A DNA stretch of 64,000 nucleotides from Ruminococcus sp. (GCA_017403985.1 JAFRDE010000018.1:55271-119270); one strand, 5' to 3'. Counted from the stretch's first letter, positions 33,290 through 41,660 are shown. The notes: generated by a model not told the origin, from the sequence alone. A program made the numbers and translations.

Positions 33290-33781
33290 TTATTCTTTGA
33301 TCTTCTTAACCGCAAACGCACCTGCGCCGAGCGCCAGGATCGCTAAGCCGAGGATGATCAGCATCGGATCGCCGGTCTTCGGCGAAGTCTGGCTGTCATT
33401 GGGCTTCTCGGTAGGCTTCTGATCGGGGGTCGCGCCGGCAAACTGTGCAACAGCTTTGATATCGGATTTGGGCTTGATAACAATAACGGAATCGGTCAAA
33501 GAACCGGATACGATATCATAATCACCGTCAATGATCCACTTCTCAAAAGAGCCGTCGCCCTTCTTTACCGCAGTAAGGGTAACATTGCCGTCCTCGTCGG
33601 GATCGCTGATCTTGACCTTATCTTTATCGCCGGAGGCAGTACCTAAGGAGCCGTCCGCGGGCTTGTAACTGACGCCGATATCATAAAAGTCCTTACCGAC
33701 AGGGCTGCTCTTCGCAGCAACGGTAGCCGCCAGCGCAAAAATCATGACAAGAGCCAATACGACAGAAATCATTCTTTTCAT
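33290..33781 (-). CDS. Small wall-anchored surface protein with PxTG motif
   Basis: 163 residues, unknown function. Signal peptide 1-23 (ISVVLALVMIFALAATVAA), a beta-rich middle (about 25-125) with KVKISDPDEDGNVTLTAVKK, a short Pro/Thr/Asn/Gln linker, then SPKTGD followed by a hydrophobic helix and KKIKE. That C-terminal layout is a sortase sorting signal with Ser in place of the first Leu, a variant common in Clostridia. Start at 33781 follows GGAGATG. It has a perfect TTGACA promoter and its own terminator, so is likely abundant. The frame open upstream to 33910 is not coding. Confidence 0.8.
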   Translation of the reverse strand: MKRMISVVLALVMIFALAATVAAKSSPVGKDFYDIGVSYKPADGSLGTASGDKDKVKISDPDEDGNVTLTAVKKGDGSFEKWIIDGDYDIVSGSLTDSVIVIKPKSDIKAVAQFAGATPDQKPTEKPNDSQTSPKTGDPMLIILGLAILALGAGAFAVKKIKE

Positions 33782-33823
33782 AGTTATCATCTCCAAAACA
33801 TAGACTAACTCAATGATAGGTAT

Positions 33824-33853
33824 ATCATACCATTGATCCGACGTATTTGTCAA
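33824..33853 (-). promoter_or_regulatory. Promoter of the surface protein gene
   Basis: Minus strand TTGACA (33853-33848, perfect), 18-bp spacer, TATGAT (33829-33824). Confidence 0.75.
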
Positions 33854-33928
33854 TAGAAACAAAAAAATAATTACACCATTTTTTACATAATCGTAACTCT
33901 TCTTTGTCAATTATCGACAAAAGACAAG

Positions 33929-33961
33929 GCGGTATATCGTACAAAGTGCACGACATACCGC
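33929..33961 (-). terminator. Stem-loop after endolysin gene
   Basis: GCGGTAT and TCGT pair with ACGA and ATACCGC around one mismatch, 9-base loop. TTTT follows on the plus strand and CTTGTCTTTTG on the minus strand. Placed 8 bp past the endolysin stop. Confidence 0.65.
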
Positions 33962-33969
33962 TTTTATCG

Positions 33970-34905
33970 TTAATCAGATAACGTTATCTGGAGCCAATCG
34001 ATCTTTCTGCCGAATTTTCCGGCGTATCCGTCCTGACCGGACGCGGTCTCATCGTCATACTGCCAGTCAAAATAATAGTTGCCGATGGGAGCGACACGAT
34101 ATTTTGCTTTGAGCCAGCCGTACTTTTTCGCGACCGAAGCGGGGGTATCGTAATAGATCTCAACCGCGTCGATCGGCTCATGATCGCCCGCGTAACCGTT
34201 TTCAGCGTCCGAAATATCACAGCCGGTCACATACGGCAGCCATCCGCCGCCCTTGACATGCACACGGTATCTGACGGAGCCCTCGGACACCTTCACGGCG
34301 ACGTCGGTGATCGCCTCGCCGGTGACGCCGGCATAATCCTTCAGGTCCGTAACGTACGGCAGCCATCTGCCGCCGGAACGCACGCGGTAGCATACCTCGG
34401 GATAGCCCGACGGCTCCGGAGAACCGCCGTATGCGGGTCTGCCGGCGCAGGATACCACGGAGAGTGAGCGCACACGACGCATGACTTCTCCATTGGAGGA
34501 GGAGCCGGTGTTGCCCTCGATGGTCGTGATCGTATTGTCGCCGTTGACGCTTTCGATGATGCCGACATGGTCGCTGACGTAGGTGCCGGGCACCAGCGTG
34601 GAGCGTTCGTTTGTCCAGTGGAAAAACACCACGTCGCCGCGCCTGAAGCCCGACATCACCAGCCTGCCGCGATCCTGAAACGCCTTCGCGGCATAGCCGC
34701 AGTTAGCGGTCTTGGTATACAGCAGAGAGGATGCATCCGCCTGATTGAACACCCACTGGACAAAGGTCTCGCACCAGTCGTATCCGCTGCCGGACACCAC
34801 GGTGCCGTAGAACCATGTGTTATATTTGCACTTCTTGATATTGGTCGCCTTCGTACCGATCTGGGAACGGGCGATACTGATAATCTTATCCGCGCTTACT
34901 GCCAT
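33970..34905 (-). CDS. Phage-type endolysin: CHAP domain plus W-rich wall-binding repeats
   Basis: 311 residues, no signal peptide, as expected of a holin-dependent lysin. CHAP domain about 1-160 with catalytic Cys in YDWCETFVQWVF and His in SDHVGIIESV. The C-terminal half contains three related repeats resembling clostridial hydrophobic-W modules: GGRWLPYVTDLKDYAGVTGE, GGGWLPYVTG...NGYAGDHEPIDAVEI and DWQYDDETASGQDGYAG. These should bind cell wall polymers. It starts right after the holin stop (TGA then ATG) with GGAAGG upstream. Part of a three-gene tail protein, holin, lysin cassette. Confidence 0.88.
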   Translation of the reverse strand: MAVSADKIISIARSQIGTKATNIKKCKYNTWFYGTVVSGSGYDWCETFVQWVFNQADASSLLYTKTANCGYAAKAFQDRGRLVMSGFRRGDVVFFHWTNERSTLVPGTYVSDHVGIIESVNGDNTITTIEGNTGSSSNGEVMRRVRSLSVVSCAGRPAYGGSPEPSGYPEVCYRVRSGGRWLPYVTDLKDYAGVTGEAITDVAVKVSEGSVRYRVHVKGGGWLPYVTGCDISDAENGYAGDHEPIDAVEIYYDTPASVAKKYGWLKAKYRVAPIGNYYFDWQYDDETASGQDGYAGKFGRKIDWLQITLSD

Positions 34906-35115
34906 TCAATCGCCTTCCTTCACTTCCGGCAGACCGCCGACGCTCATCAGCAGCGACAGCACGGCGGCAAGAGCGGACGCGGACAGCACCTCGATCCAGC
35001 TCACCTGTGAGAACAGCGCCGCGGCGCCGATGGCAGCGGCGGCAGTCTGCGCAAAGGTTCTCAGCGCTCTCATAAGAGCCGCTTTGAACCATCGTTTCCA
35101 TTGTTCTTTCTGCAT
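34906..35115 (-). CDS. Phage-type holin
   Basis: 69 residues. One to two hydrophobic segments (about 15-38 and 40-60: TFAQTAAAAIGAAALFSQVS, WIEVLSASALAAVLSLLMSV) between a basic amphipathic N-terminus (MQKEQWKRWFKAALMRALR) and the acidic C-terminus GLPEVKEGD. The pattern WFKAALxRAxRTFAQT and LSASALAAVLSLL is typical of small dsDNA-phage holins that form pores for lysin release. AAAGGAGG lies upstream. It directly precedes the endolysin. Confidence 0.85.
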   Translation of the reverse strand: MQKEQWKRWFKAALMRALRTFAQTAAAAIGAAALFSQVSWIEVLSASALAAVLSLLMSVGGLPEVKEGD

Positions 35116-35138
35116 TCAGTCTTCAGCCTCCTTTACAT

Positions 35139-36209
35139 TTATATAGCCGCAAGGAGGCTTTCTACGTCGCCGATCATCGTATTGATCTCGGCTTTGGTAT
35201 AAACGTCGTTTGCTTTTGCGACAGCGATACTGTCGCCGTTGAACTTCACATACAGGACGCCGCCGCTGAAAAAGAAGTTTCCGTCATCAACGTCGCCGAT
35301 ATCCTGAGCGCTCACTTCCGCGACAAGATCCATCTTGTCATACAGATCCGTATACGCGGCGAGATGCACCCAGCGGTCGTTTGCGGTGCAGTACAGCACC
35401 TCTCCCGACACGCCGATACCCATCTGACCCATAACACCGCTGCTGTTGGGCGTGACATTCGTCCTGTACGAATAGGGACGCAGCGCCGTCATCAAATCGC
35501 CTGCGTCGATATCCGACGTCAGCGGGATCTGCGCGATCCGGCGCGTATTCGGCACCTTATCGAACGTCTTCATATCCGCATAGCCTGTGGAGAAGGTATT
35601 GCAGTCCGTTGCTTTCGCGTCGACGTACCCCTTGATGACCCTGTTGCTGACGGCGTTATCGCTGCTGTCGCTCATGGCGCTGTCAGGGGCGATACCGCTG
35701 ACATGATACGGTGTGCGGACATATTCGCCGCGTTCCACATCGTAGATACACCAGTAGCCGTCGCTGTCGACGTAGGGAGAGGTAGCGGTCACCGTCTGCA
35801 GCGCCTGTTGTATACTATTCATCATCTGCGAAGGTGTGACATACTCCATCTCGACGCCGCCGTCGTCGAGCTCCACCGCCGAACCGATGAGGAAAAAGTC
35901 CTTGGCGGTATGTCGGGTGACGTCGTCGCTGCCGATGATCTTTACCTGCGCCTGTACGATACCCGGCGCGTACAGATGCTCCTGAGCGATATTCCACGTC
36001 AGCACCGTATTGCCGCCTTCTGCTGCGGCGGAAAGCGGAACCGAGCGCACGGTATCGTCGTCAAAGCGAAGGCAAAGGGTATAGGAGCTGCTCGTGTCGA
36101 CAGTATTCATCAGCACAAGCCGCTTTGATTCGATCGCGTTGTCGCCTGCGAATCCGACAAAACGATCGCTGTCCGGGATGATCAATTTCCCGTTTTGGAT
36201 AGTAATCAT
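35139..36209 (-). CDS. Phage-like tail fibre/baseplate protein
   Basis: 356 residues. An N-terminal beta domain (about 1-110: ITIQNGKLIIPDSDRFVGFAG) resembles baseplate upper-protein or receptor-binding protein N-termini. A middle segment SDSSDNAVSNRVIKGYVD is the repeat-like linker found in phage tail fibres. The C-terminal part (about 230-356) is beta-rich without recognised enzyme motifs. Start at ATG 36209 has GGAGGTGA upstream; the GTG at 36224 overlaps that site. It heads the cassette with holin and lysin, and no capsid, portal or terminase genes are near. Could be a phage remnant or a recruited lysis module. Confidence 0.7.
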   Translation of the reverse strand: MITIQNGKLIIPDSDRFVGFAGDNAIESKRLVLMNTVDTSSSYTLCLRFDDDTVRSVPLSAAAEGGNTVLTWNIAQEHLYAPGIVQAQVKIIGSDDVTRHTAKDFFLIGSAVELDDGGVEMEYVTPSQMMNSIQQALQTVTATSPYVDSDGYWCIYDVERGEYVRTPYHVSGIAPDSAMSDSSDNAVSNRVIKGYVDAKATDCNTFSTGYADMKTFDKVPNTRRIAQIPLTSDIDAGDLMTALRPYSYRTNVTPNSSGVMGQMGIGVSGEVLYCTANDRWVHLAAYTDLYDKMDLVAEVSAQDIGDVDDGNFFFSGGVLYVKFNGDSIAVAKANDVYTKAEINTMIGDVESLLAAI

Positions 36210-36237
36210 ATGATTCACCTCCACCTATGCCGAGATA

Positions 36238-36268
36238 ACAAAAAAAGTTGCATAAAACTATGCAACTT
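36238..36268 (-). terminator. Intrinsic terminator upstream of the tail-protein gene
   Basis: Perfect 10-bp stem AAGTTGCATA/TATGCAACTT with a 4-base loop, followed on the minus strand by TTTTTTTGTT. It lies only about 15 bp before the ribosome binding site of the tail-protein gene, with no minus-strand gene upstream, so it acts in that gene's leader or is left over from a lost gene. Confidence 0.88.
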
Positions 36269-36306
36269 CATGAAAAACCTTTCAATTATTCTTTTTACGT
36301 CATATG

Positions 36307-36335
36307 TTGTGAGTTAAGACAAGTCGTGCTATGAT
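36307..36335 (+). promoter_or_regulatory. Promoter of ECF sigma module 1
   Basis: TTGTGA (36307-36312), 17-bp spacer, TATGAT (36330-36335) with an upstream TGC extended -10. On the opposite strand TTGAAA (36362-36357), 17-bp spacer, CATAAT (36339-36334) would drive the tail-protein gene, so the two -10 boxes overlap by two bases. Confidence 0.55.
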
Positions 36336-36414
36336 TATGATTATGATAAAGGTTTTTTTCAATATATGCACCCAAAGCATCACACCCGTTCGTTATATGG
36401 GTGATAGCTATTCT

Positions 36415-36433
36415 GCTGATATGCCATATCAGC
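36415..36433 (+). promoter_or_regulatory. Hairpin directly before the ECF sigma ribosome binding site
   Basis: 8-bp stem GCTGATAT/ATATCAGC around GCC, ending six bases before AAGGAG. A second inverted repeat ATCACACCC/GGGTGAT lies at 36379-36405. Both are in the predicted leader of the sigma gene. Confidence 0.6.
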
Positions 36434-36451
36434 ATCACAAGGAGCATGGAA

Positions 36452-36925
36452 GTGGGTCGACAAATCGGTACCGAAAAGGCTGAAGCCGTCTTCCGCCAGT
36501 ATGCGGACATGATCTACCGCATCGCTCTGCACAATCTCAAAAATCCCGCCGACGCGGACGATATCCTGCAGGAGGTCTGCCTCGTCCTCATCACCAAAAA
36601 GATCCCCGAGGACGAGGAACACCTGAAAAGATGGCTGATCCGCGTCACGATCAACAATTGCAGGGATCTGAGCCGCTCATACCGGCGGCGCAGATGGGAG
36701 AGCATCGATGATTACGGGCATCTTGAGGCTGAAAAGCCGCCTGAGATCATATCGGAATTGCAGAGCTTGCCGGAAAACTACAGAAATATCATTTATCTCT
36801 ACTATTACGAGAAGTATACCGTCAGCGAAATCGCCGAAATTCTGCGAATGAATGTCAACACCGTCAAATCGGGACTGCGGCGCGCGAGAGATCAGCTCAA
36901 AAAATTGCTGACAGAAGCAGAATAA
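36452..36925 (+). CDS. ECF-type sigma factor (module 1)
   Basis: 157 residues with only sigma regions 2 and 4. Region 2: YADMIYRIALHNLKNPADADDILQEV; this is given in pieces (MIYRIALHNLKNPADADD, ILQEVCLVL). Region 4: LPENYRNIIYLYYYEKYTVS and EIAEILRMNVNTVKSGLRRA, a helix-turn-helix for the -35 box. I start at GTG 36452 because AAGGAG lies seven bases before it; the ATG at 36446 is only one base from AAGGAG. Followed after 15 bp by a membrane protein and then a dockerin protein, the same order as module 2 at 52211-49786. Confidence 0.88.
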   Translation: MGRQIGTEKAEAVFRQYADMIYRIALHNLKNPADADDILQEVCLVLITKKIPEDEEHLKRWLIRVTINNCRDLSRSYRRRRWESIDDYGHLEAEKPPEIISELQSLPENYRNIIYLYYYEKYTVSEIAEILRMNVNTVKSGLRRARDQLKKLLTEAE

Positions 36926-36940
36926 CAAAAGGAGTCCGCT

Positions 36941-37714
36941 ATGAAAACAAATATCTACACATTAGCGATCGGTCAAATACACGTATCCGAAAGCGCGATC
37001 GAAGCGGCTTTGGCGGCGGCGAAGCTGCGCGCTTCCAAAACGGCTTCATCACAGGCGAAGGTTCGCTATGCCGCCATCGCCGCGAGCGTTGTGCTGGCAG
37101 GGGCGGCAAGCGCCGCGTACTTCGGCAATATCATCAAATTCGAGCCGCCCGTCAGCCCCTCCCCTATCGTACCGACCGTCGCCGCGACACAGGCTGAACA
37201 GCCGACGGAAGCAAAGGCGGTACACGAAACCGTCGCCGCGACAGAAAAGCATATAAAAGCGACCGAAAAAGCACAACCAACAGAAAGTACAGAAGCACCG
37301 ATCAGCTATTCTGAAACAAGCAACACAACTGAGACCTCCGTCCCCGACAAGCAAACGCCCGCACCCACCAACGCTCCCGTCGCGCCTACCGCCGCTCCTA
37401 CGCAGTCCGCTGCCGATCAGCCCGCGACAGAGGCGGATCCTCTGCCCGAGATTGATTCCTCTCAGCTTTGCGCTGACGGCAAGCTGTTCATTGCGCTTGC
37501 TCCAACGGGGCTCTCTCAGATCGACGATCCCGAGGCGTTCTCTGACGATCATCTGTACTACATCGAAACCAAATTCGGCAGATATTACAAGATACAGCCG
37601 CCTAAGCTGGACCCGCCCATTCCGTTGTGGATCGATCAACCGAAATCGGATCAAATGGTCTATCTGTACAACTCCGACGGCGAGATCATCGGTCAGGCGC
37701 CGATATGGTGGTAA
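36941..37714 (+). CDS. Putative membrane anti-sigma/sensor partner (module 1)
   Basis: 257 residues, no family recognised. About 40 cytoplasmic residues (QIHVSESAIEAALAAAKLR), one transmembrane helix (about 43-62), a Thr/Pro/Ala/Glu-rich stalk (about 70-165), and an extracellular domain (about 166-257) ending in YLYNSDGEIIGQAPIWW. Position and topology after an ECF sigma gene suggest it holds the sigma factor and senses an outside signal. It lacks the zinc HxxxCxxC anti-sigma motif. The motif Y-N-S-D-G-E-I-I-G-Q-A-P matches Y-D-S-S-G-R-L-V-G-D-S-P in the module 2 partner. Confidence 0.65.
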   Translation: MKTNIYTLAIGQIHVSESAIEAALAAAKLRASKTASSQAKVRYAAIAASVVLAGAASAAYFGNIIKFEPPVSPSPIVPTVAATQAEQPTEAKAVHETVAATEKHIKATEKAQPTESTEAPISYSETSNTTETSVPDKQTPAPTNAPVAPTAAPTQSAADQPATEADPLPEIDSSQLCADGKLFIALAPTGLSQIDDPEAFSDDHLYYIETKFGRYYKIQPPKLDPPIPLWIDQPKSDQMVYLYNSDGEIIGQAPIWW

Positions 37715-37796
37715 AGATCGAAAAATCTGTATAAAACAATTGCAAATATAAAGGAATGCTTTTATAATGAAAACAAACAGAAAAGAGGAGAATGAA

Positions 37797-40553
37797 ATGA
37801 AAAGAGCACTATCGATCCTTTCCCTCATCATGGCGTTTTGTATCCTGCTGTCCTGTACGGTCACAAGCGCGTCAGCCGCGGAGGAACCTCAGCCGCCTTT
37901 TTATGTCCGTTATCAGTACGAAATGAGAGCGGCAGGTCTGCCGAAAACGATACAGGCACAGTTTGACTATGACCAAAACTTTTGCGAGGTCGCCTCCGAT
38001 TATTATACAGAAAACTATCCTTCGTATGTCGGTACGGGATTTATTTTTCCCCCTGCCACCGAGGAATATGGAAATCTGTACGATGTGAGCTATACGGTGA
38101 ACGATACGATCATTTCCTATACCTACACGCTCAAAAGCGGCAAAACGCTTGATGATTATATCGACGCAATTAACGCGATCCGCGAGAAAAACGGAGTTGC
38201 GCCTGTTGTTTCCCGCGAGGAAGTAACAAACACCTTCTTTCCTGTCTTTGATATCGTAATGAAGATCACCGACAACAGCTATGCCGCCTATCTTGCCAAG
38301 ATCACCGATCACAAGATCATCCAAGTCATCGACACAGACGGCAAAGAGCTGCGTGAAAACGGCAGACAGGACGGCGAAATATACGTTCACTGTTATAATA
38401 TCGGACTGCCCGACCCTGACGCTCCCGCTACTCCCGATGAAGCACAGAAGGACTACAAATACAGAGAGAAGCTGCTCAGCCAATACAGGCTATACGAAGA
38501 GCAGCTCACGGAATACGACGAGATCTATGAGCATAACGATGAAAACGGTGAGACCGACTGGGTGCTGATACAGGCAAATGCCGCTTCTGCGCATCCCGAT
38601 ATGGTAGGATGGACAAGTCCCGCGTACTTTGAATTCGGCAACCGCGTTCTGGATATCGAGGATCGATACGAGCCGTTCGCGTTCGGAATGGGCGTATACA
38701 GCGCAAAGCACGATAGCTTTTTCGACGTATCCGCACCTGAGCTGTATGAATTGGAAGACTTGGAAGACGTCTGGACAGAGCTTGGCGCGGGCAGGCTGAT
38801 GGGCGACATGGACGACAACAACATTCTTGAATGTATTGACGCCGCCTTGCTCCAGCGATGTCAGGCAGGCTTGATTGACTTTCCGATCGAGGATCGAAAC
38901 ATCCCCTCCGATATGGTGGAAAATGCGATCGGTTATTACTCCGACTTCAATCAGGACGGCGAGAGGAACCTACTCGACGTGACCGCGATCCAGCGGTATC
39001 TGGCGAATCTGCAATACCGTCCCGCAGGCTGGACGCCTTATCCAAACCATACCTATCCTACCGAACCAAAGCCCACAGAACAACAGCCTACTGTACCTGA
39101 ACCTACTCAACCTACGCCGACCCAGCCGGAGACAATACCGCCGACAGAGATCACTCCCACCGAGCCGGCTCCGACTCAGCCGACGCCGACCGAACCCGAC
39201 AAGCTTGCAACGCCGCAGATCACCGGCTTCAAAAGCACCGCCGAGGGCGTGGAGATCCATATCGGCGCTGTAGAAGGCGCGGAAAAATACCGCGTCTATT
39301 ATCGGAACAAAAACGGCAACTGGGTCAATATGGGTGAAACATCGACCGACATCTTTGTCGATACCGACGTCAAGACAGGTTCCTCCTATCGATACACCGT
39401 ACGCTGTATCAAGGCTGACCTGAGCGATTTCACCTCCGACTTCAACACTGACGGATGGAGTTATACCTATTATCCGACGCCGAAGATCACCAAATGCGAG
39501 GCAGTCAAGGACGGCGTAGAGATCACATGGGCGCCTGTCAAGGGTGCGGAGAAGTATCGCGTCTACTACAAGGGCAGCAAGGGCTGGACGAAGATGGCGG
39601 ACGTCAGCAGTACAAGCTATGTCGATACCGACGTCAGCGTCAAAAACCGGTACACTTACACCGTCCGGTGTGTCAGCAGCGACGGCACGCGTTTTATGAG
39701 CGACTATGACGCGAACGGAATCAGGTTCTATCTGGCAGATATACCCGTTATAGACCATTTCAACACTCGCATGGACGGTATTGATATTGAAGTAGATGCC
39801 ATTAAATCGATCGCTCGTATCTACCGCAAAACTTCTAATGGTTGGAAGCGTATCGCCGAGCTCGACACGCAGGATAACTGCGTCTTTCGCGATACCGACG
39901 TTGAGCCTGGCAAGACCTATACCTACACAGTGCGCAAAGTGGATGAAGACGGTACTTTTGTGAGTTGGTACAATACCTCCGGCTGGTCATATACATATAA
40001 AAAAGCTGACTGTCTGCCCGAATTGGAATACTTCGTATACAACGGTGACAATACCGCATTTGTTCATTTTAATAGCGATAACAAATTCGGAATCAAACAA
40101 TTCTATATCCACGTGATCATTGACGGCGACTATAAGGGTACCTTCCAAGTCCCCGATACGCCGGCTCTGCTCCAAGCGGACTTCTTTCAGCCGAATCAGG
40201 AGTATCTGCTCTATCTCGCCGGCATAGACAGCAGCGGCAATGAGATCACGCAGGAAGGAGAGCAGTGGATATCAACTCCCGCCCGGCCGACAAATCTGAA
40301 AACGGAAAAGCTCGATAACAGGAGATATTCCCTGACATGGTCGACCGCTAACTACAGTTCGTATTTGTACGAGGTCAATATCATATCCCAAGACGGAGAG
40401 TACGCGATCGATTCAGATGTTTTAAATGAAAAAGAATATACTTTTGATCTCAGCGAATATCCCGAAGATACCGAATGGATGATTTATGTTTACGACATCA
40501 ATGATGACGGAGTATCCCTATCATGCGAAAATATCAAGTTTAAAGAAACATAA
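37797..40553 (+). CDS. Large secreted protein with internal dockerin and Fn3-like repeats
   Basis: 918 residues. Signal peptide 1-27 (LSILSLIMAFCILLS, then TSASAAEE). An N-terminal domain of unknown type (about 28-330) is followed by a dockerin-like region (about 333-405) with weakened first loop GDMDDNNIL and a good second loop SDFNQDGER, each followed by D-QR helices. Then come a Thr/Pro/Glu linker (about 420-465), and three to four fibronectin-type repeats with Y+VYY(R/K) and WSYTY(Y/K) signatures (to residue 918). An internal dockerin is unusual. Start at 37797 follows AGAGGAG; an ATG at 37767 is less well placed. Probably a target or ligand of the upstream sigma/sensor pair. Confidence 0.8.
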   Translation: MKRALSILSLIMAFCILLSCTVTSASAAEEPQPPFYVRYQYEMRAAGLPKTIQAQFDYDQNFCEVASDYYTENYPSYVGTGFIFPPATEEYGNLYDVSYTVNDTIISYTYTLKSGKTLDDYIDAINAIREKNGVAPVVSREEVTNTFFPVFDIVMKITDNSYAAYLAKITDHKIIQVIDTDGKELRENGRQDGEIYVHCYNIGLPDPDAPATPDEAQKDYKYREKLLSQYRLYEEQLTEYDEIYEHNDENGETDWVLIQANAASAHPDMVGWTSPAYFEFGNRVLDIEDRYEPFAFGMGVYSAKHDSFFDVSAPELYELEDLEDVWTELGAGRLMGDMDDNNILECIDAALLQRCQAGLIDFPIEDRNIPSDMVENAIGYYSDFNQDGERNLLDVTAIQRYLANLQYRPAGWTPYPNHTYPTEPKPTEQQPTVPEPTQPTPTQPETIPPTEITPTEPAPTQPTPTEPDKLATPQITGFKSTAEGVEIHIGAVEGAEKYRVYYRNKNGNWVNMGETSTDIFVDTDVKTGSSYRYTVRCIKADLSDFTSDFNTDGWSYTYYPTPKITKCEAVKDGVEITWAPVKGAEKYRVYYKGSKGWTKMADVSSTSYVDTDVSVKNRYTYTVRCVSSDGTRFMSDYDANGIRFYLADIPVIDHFNTRMDGIDIEVDAIKSIARIYRKTSNGWKRIAELDTQDNCVFRDTDVEPGKTYTYTVRKVDEDGTFVSWYNTSGWSYTYKKADCLPELEYFVYNGDNTAFVHFNSDNKFGIKQFYIHVIIDGDYKGTFQVPDTPALLQADFFQPNQEYLLYLAGIDSSGNEITQEGEQWISTPARPTNLKTEKLDNRRYSLTWSTANYSSYLYEVNIISQDGEYAIDSDVLNEKEYTFDLSEYPEDTEWMIYVYDINDDGVSLSCENIKFKET

Positions 40554-40568
40554 AATCAATAAAAGACC

Positions 40569-40604
40569 GATCCCGCACAGGACGCCTCTGTTCCGTGCGG
40601 GATC
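40569..40604. terminator. Bidirectional terminator between module 1 and aroF
   Basis: Stem GATCCCGCAC/GTGCGGGATC with a 16-base loop. TCTTTCT follows on the plus strand and GGTCTTTTATT on the minus strand, serving both convergent transcripts. Confidence 0.88.
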
Positions 40605-40625
40605 TCTTTCTGCTTAATTATTATA

Positions 40626-41660
40626 TTATACCATATCGGCGAGGTCGAGGATCAGCCTCTCGGTCTTATCCCAGCCGAGGCAGGGGTCGGTGATCGACTT
40701 GCCGTAGCAGCCGCCGTCGACCGCCTGATTGCCGTCCTCGATGTAGCTCTCGATCATGAAACCCTTGACCATGCGCTCAAGCTCCTTATTATAGCGGCGC
40801 GCCGCCATGACCTCTTTGACGATGCGCGGCTGTTCAAAGGGATTCTTGCCGGAATTGGAGTGGTTCGTGTCGATGATGCAGGCGGGGTTCTTGAATCTGC
40901 CCGAAGCGTACAGACGCAGCAGGTGCGTCATGTCCTCATAATGATAGTTCGGCAGGCTCTCGCCGTGCTTGTTCATATAGCCGCGCAGGATCGCGTGGGC
41001 GTAGGGGTTGCCGTGGGACTGAACCTCCCAGCCGCGGTAGATGAAGGTATGGCCCTTCTGCGCTGCGGTGATGGAGTTCATCATAACGGACAGGTCGCCG
41101 CCGGTGGGGTTCTTCATGCCGACGGGGATATCCAGACCCGAGGAGACGAGGCGGTGCTGCTGGTTCTCGACCGAGCGTGCGCCGACTGCGACATAACAGA
41201 GGATGTCGTCCAGATAGCGGTGGTTCTCGGGGTAGAGCATCTCGTCCGCGCAGGAGAAGCCGGTCTCGCGCAGGGCACGGATGTGCATGGAGCGGATCGC
41301 GACGATGCCCTTGAACATATCGGGCTTTTTCTCGGGATCGGGCTGATGGAGCATGCCCTTATAGCCCGAGCCGGTGGTGCGGGGCTTGTTGGTATAGATG
41401 CGCGGGATGATGAAGATCTTGTCTTCCACCTTGTCCTGCACCTTACGCAGACGGCTGATATAGTCAATCACGCTGTCCTCTCTGTCGGCGGAGCAGGGAC
41501 CGATGATCAGCACGATGCGGTCGTCCTTGCCGGCAAATATATCCTGCACCTGACGCTCGCGGTCGGCGACGATCTCGCGGAGAGCATCGTCGAGGGGATA
41601 CATCTTCTTGACCTCCATCGGGATCGTCAGCTTGCGTTCAAATTCCATATTCATGTTCAT
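40626..41660 (-). CDS. aroF: 3-deoxy-7-phosphoheptulonate (DAHP) synthase, class I
   Basis: First enzyme of the shikimate pathway: condenses phosphoenolpyruvate and erythrose 4-phosphate. 344 residues, AroFGH type. Motifs IGPCSAD, KPRTTGSGYKG, VGARSVENQQHR, MKNPTGGD and DTNHSNSGKNPFEQP carry substrate and metal ligands. Start at 41660 follows GGAAGGTG; the open frame upstream is not supported. It is the last gene of an eight-gene operon, after tyrA, separated by a repeat element. The paralogue is not distinguishable (feedback by Phe, Tyr or Trp), so the symbol is approximate. Confidence 0.94.
   Translation of the reverse strand: MNMNMEFERKLTIPMEVKKMYPLDDALREIVADRERQVQDIFAGKDDRIVLIIGPCSADREDSVIDYISRLRKVQDKVEDKIFIIPRIYTNKPRTTGSGYKGMLHQPDPEKKPDMFKGIVAIRSMHIRALRETGFSCADEMLYPENHRYLDDILCYVAVGARSVENQQHRLVSSGLDIPVGMKNPTGGDLSVMMNSITAAQKGHTFIYRGWEVQSHGNPYAHAILRGYMNKHGESLPNYHYEDMTHLLRLYASGRFKNPACIIDTNHSNSGKNPFEQPRIVKEVMAARRYNKELERMVKGFMIESYIEDGNQAVDGGCYGKSITDPCLGWDKTERLILDLADMV

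Noticed and set aside
36276-36354. AAACCTTT/AAAGGTTT inverted repeat flanking the divergent promoters, as ends of a mobile element
   Set aside because: Only 8 bp, AT-rich and without target duplication; probably chance.
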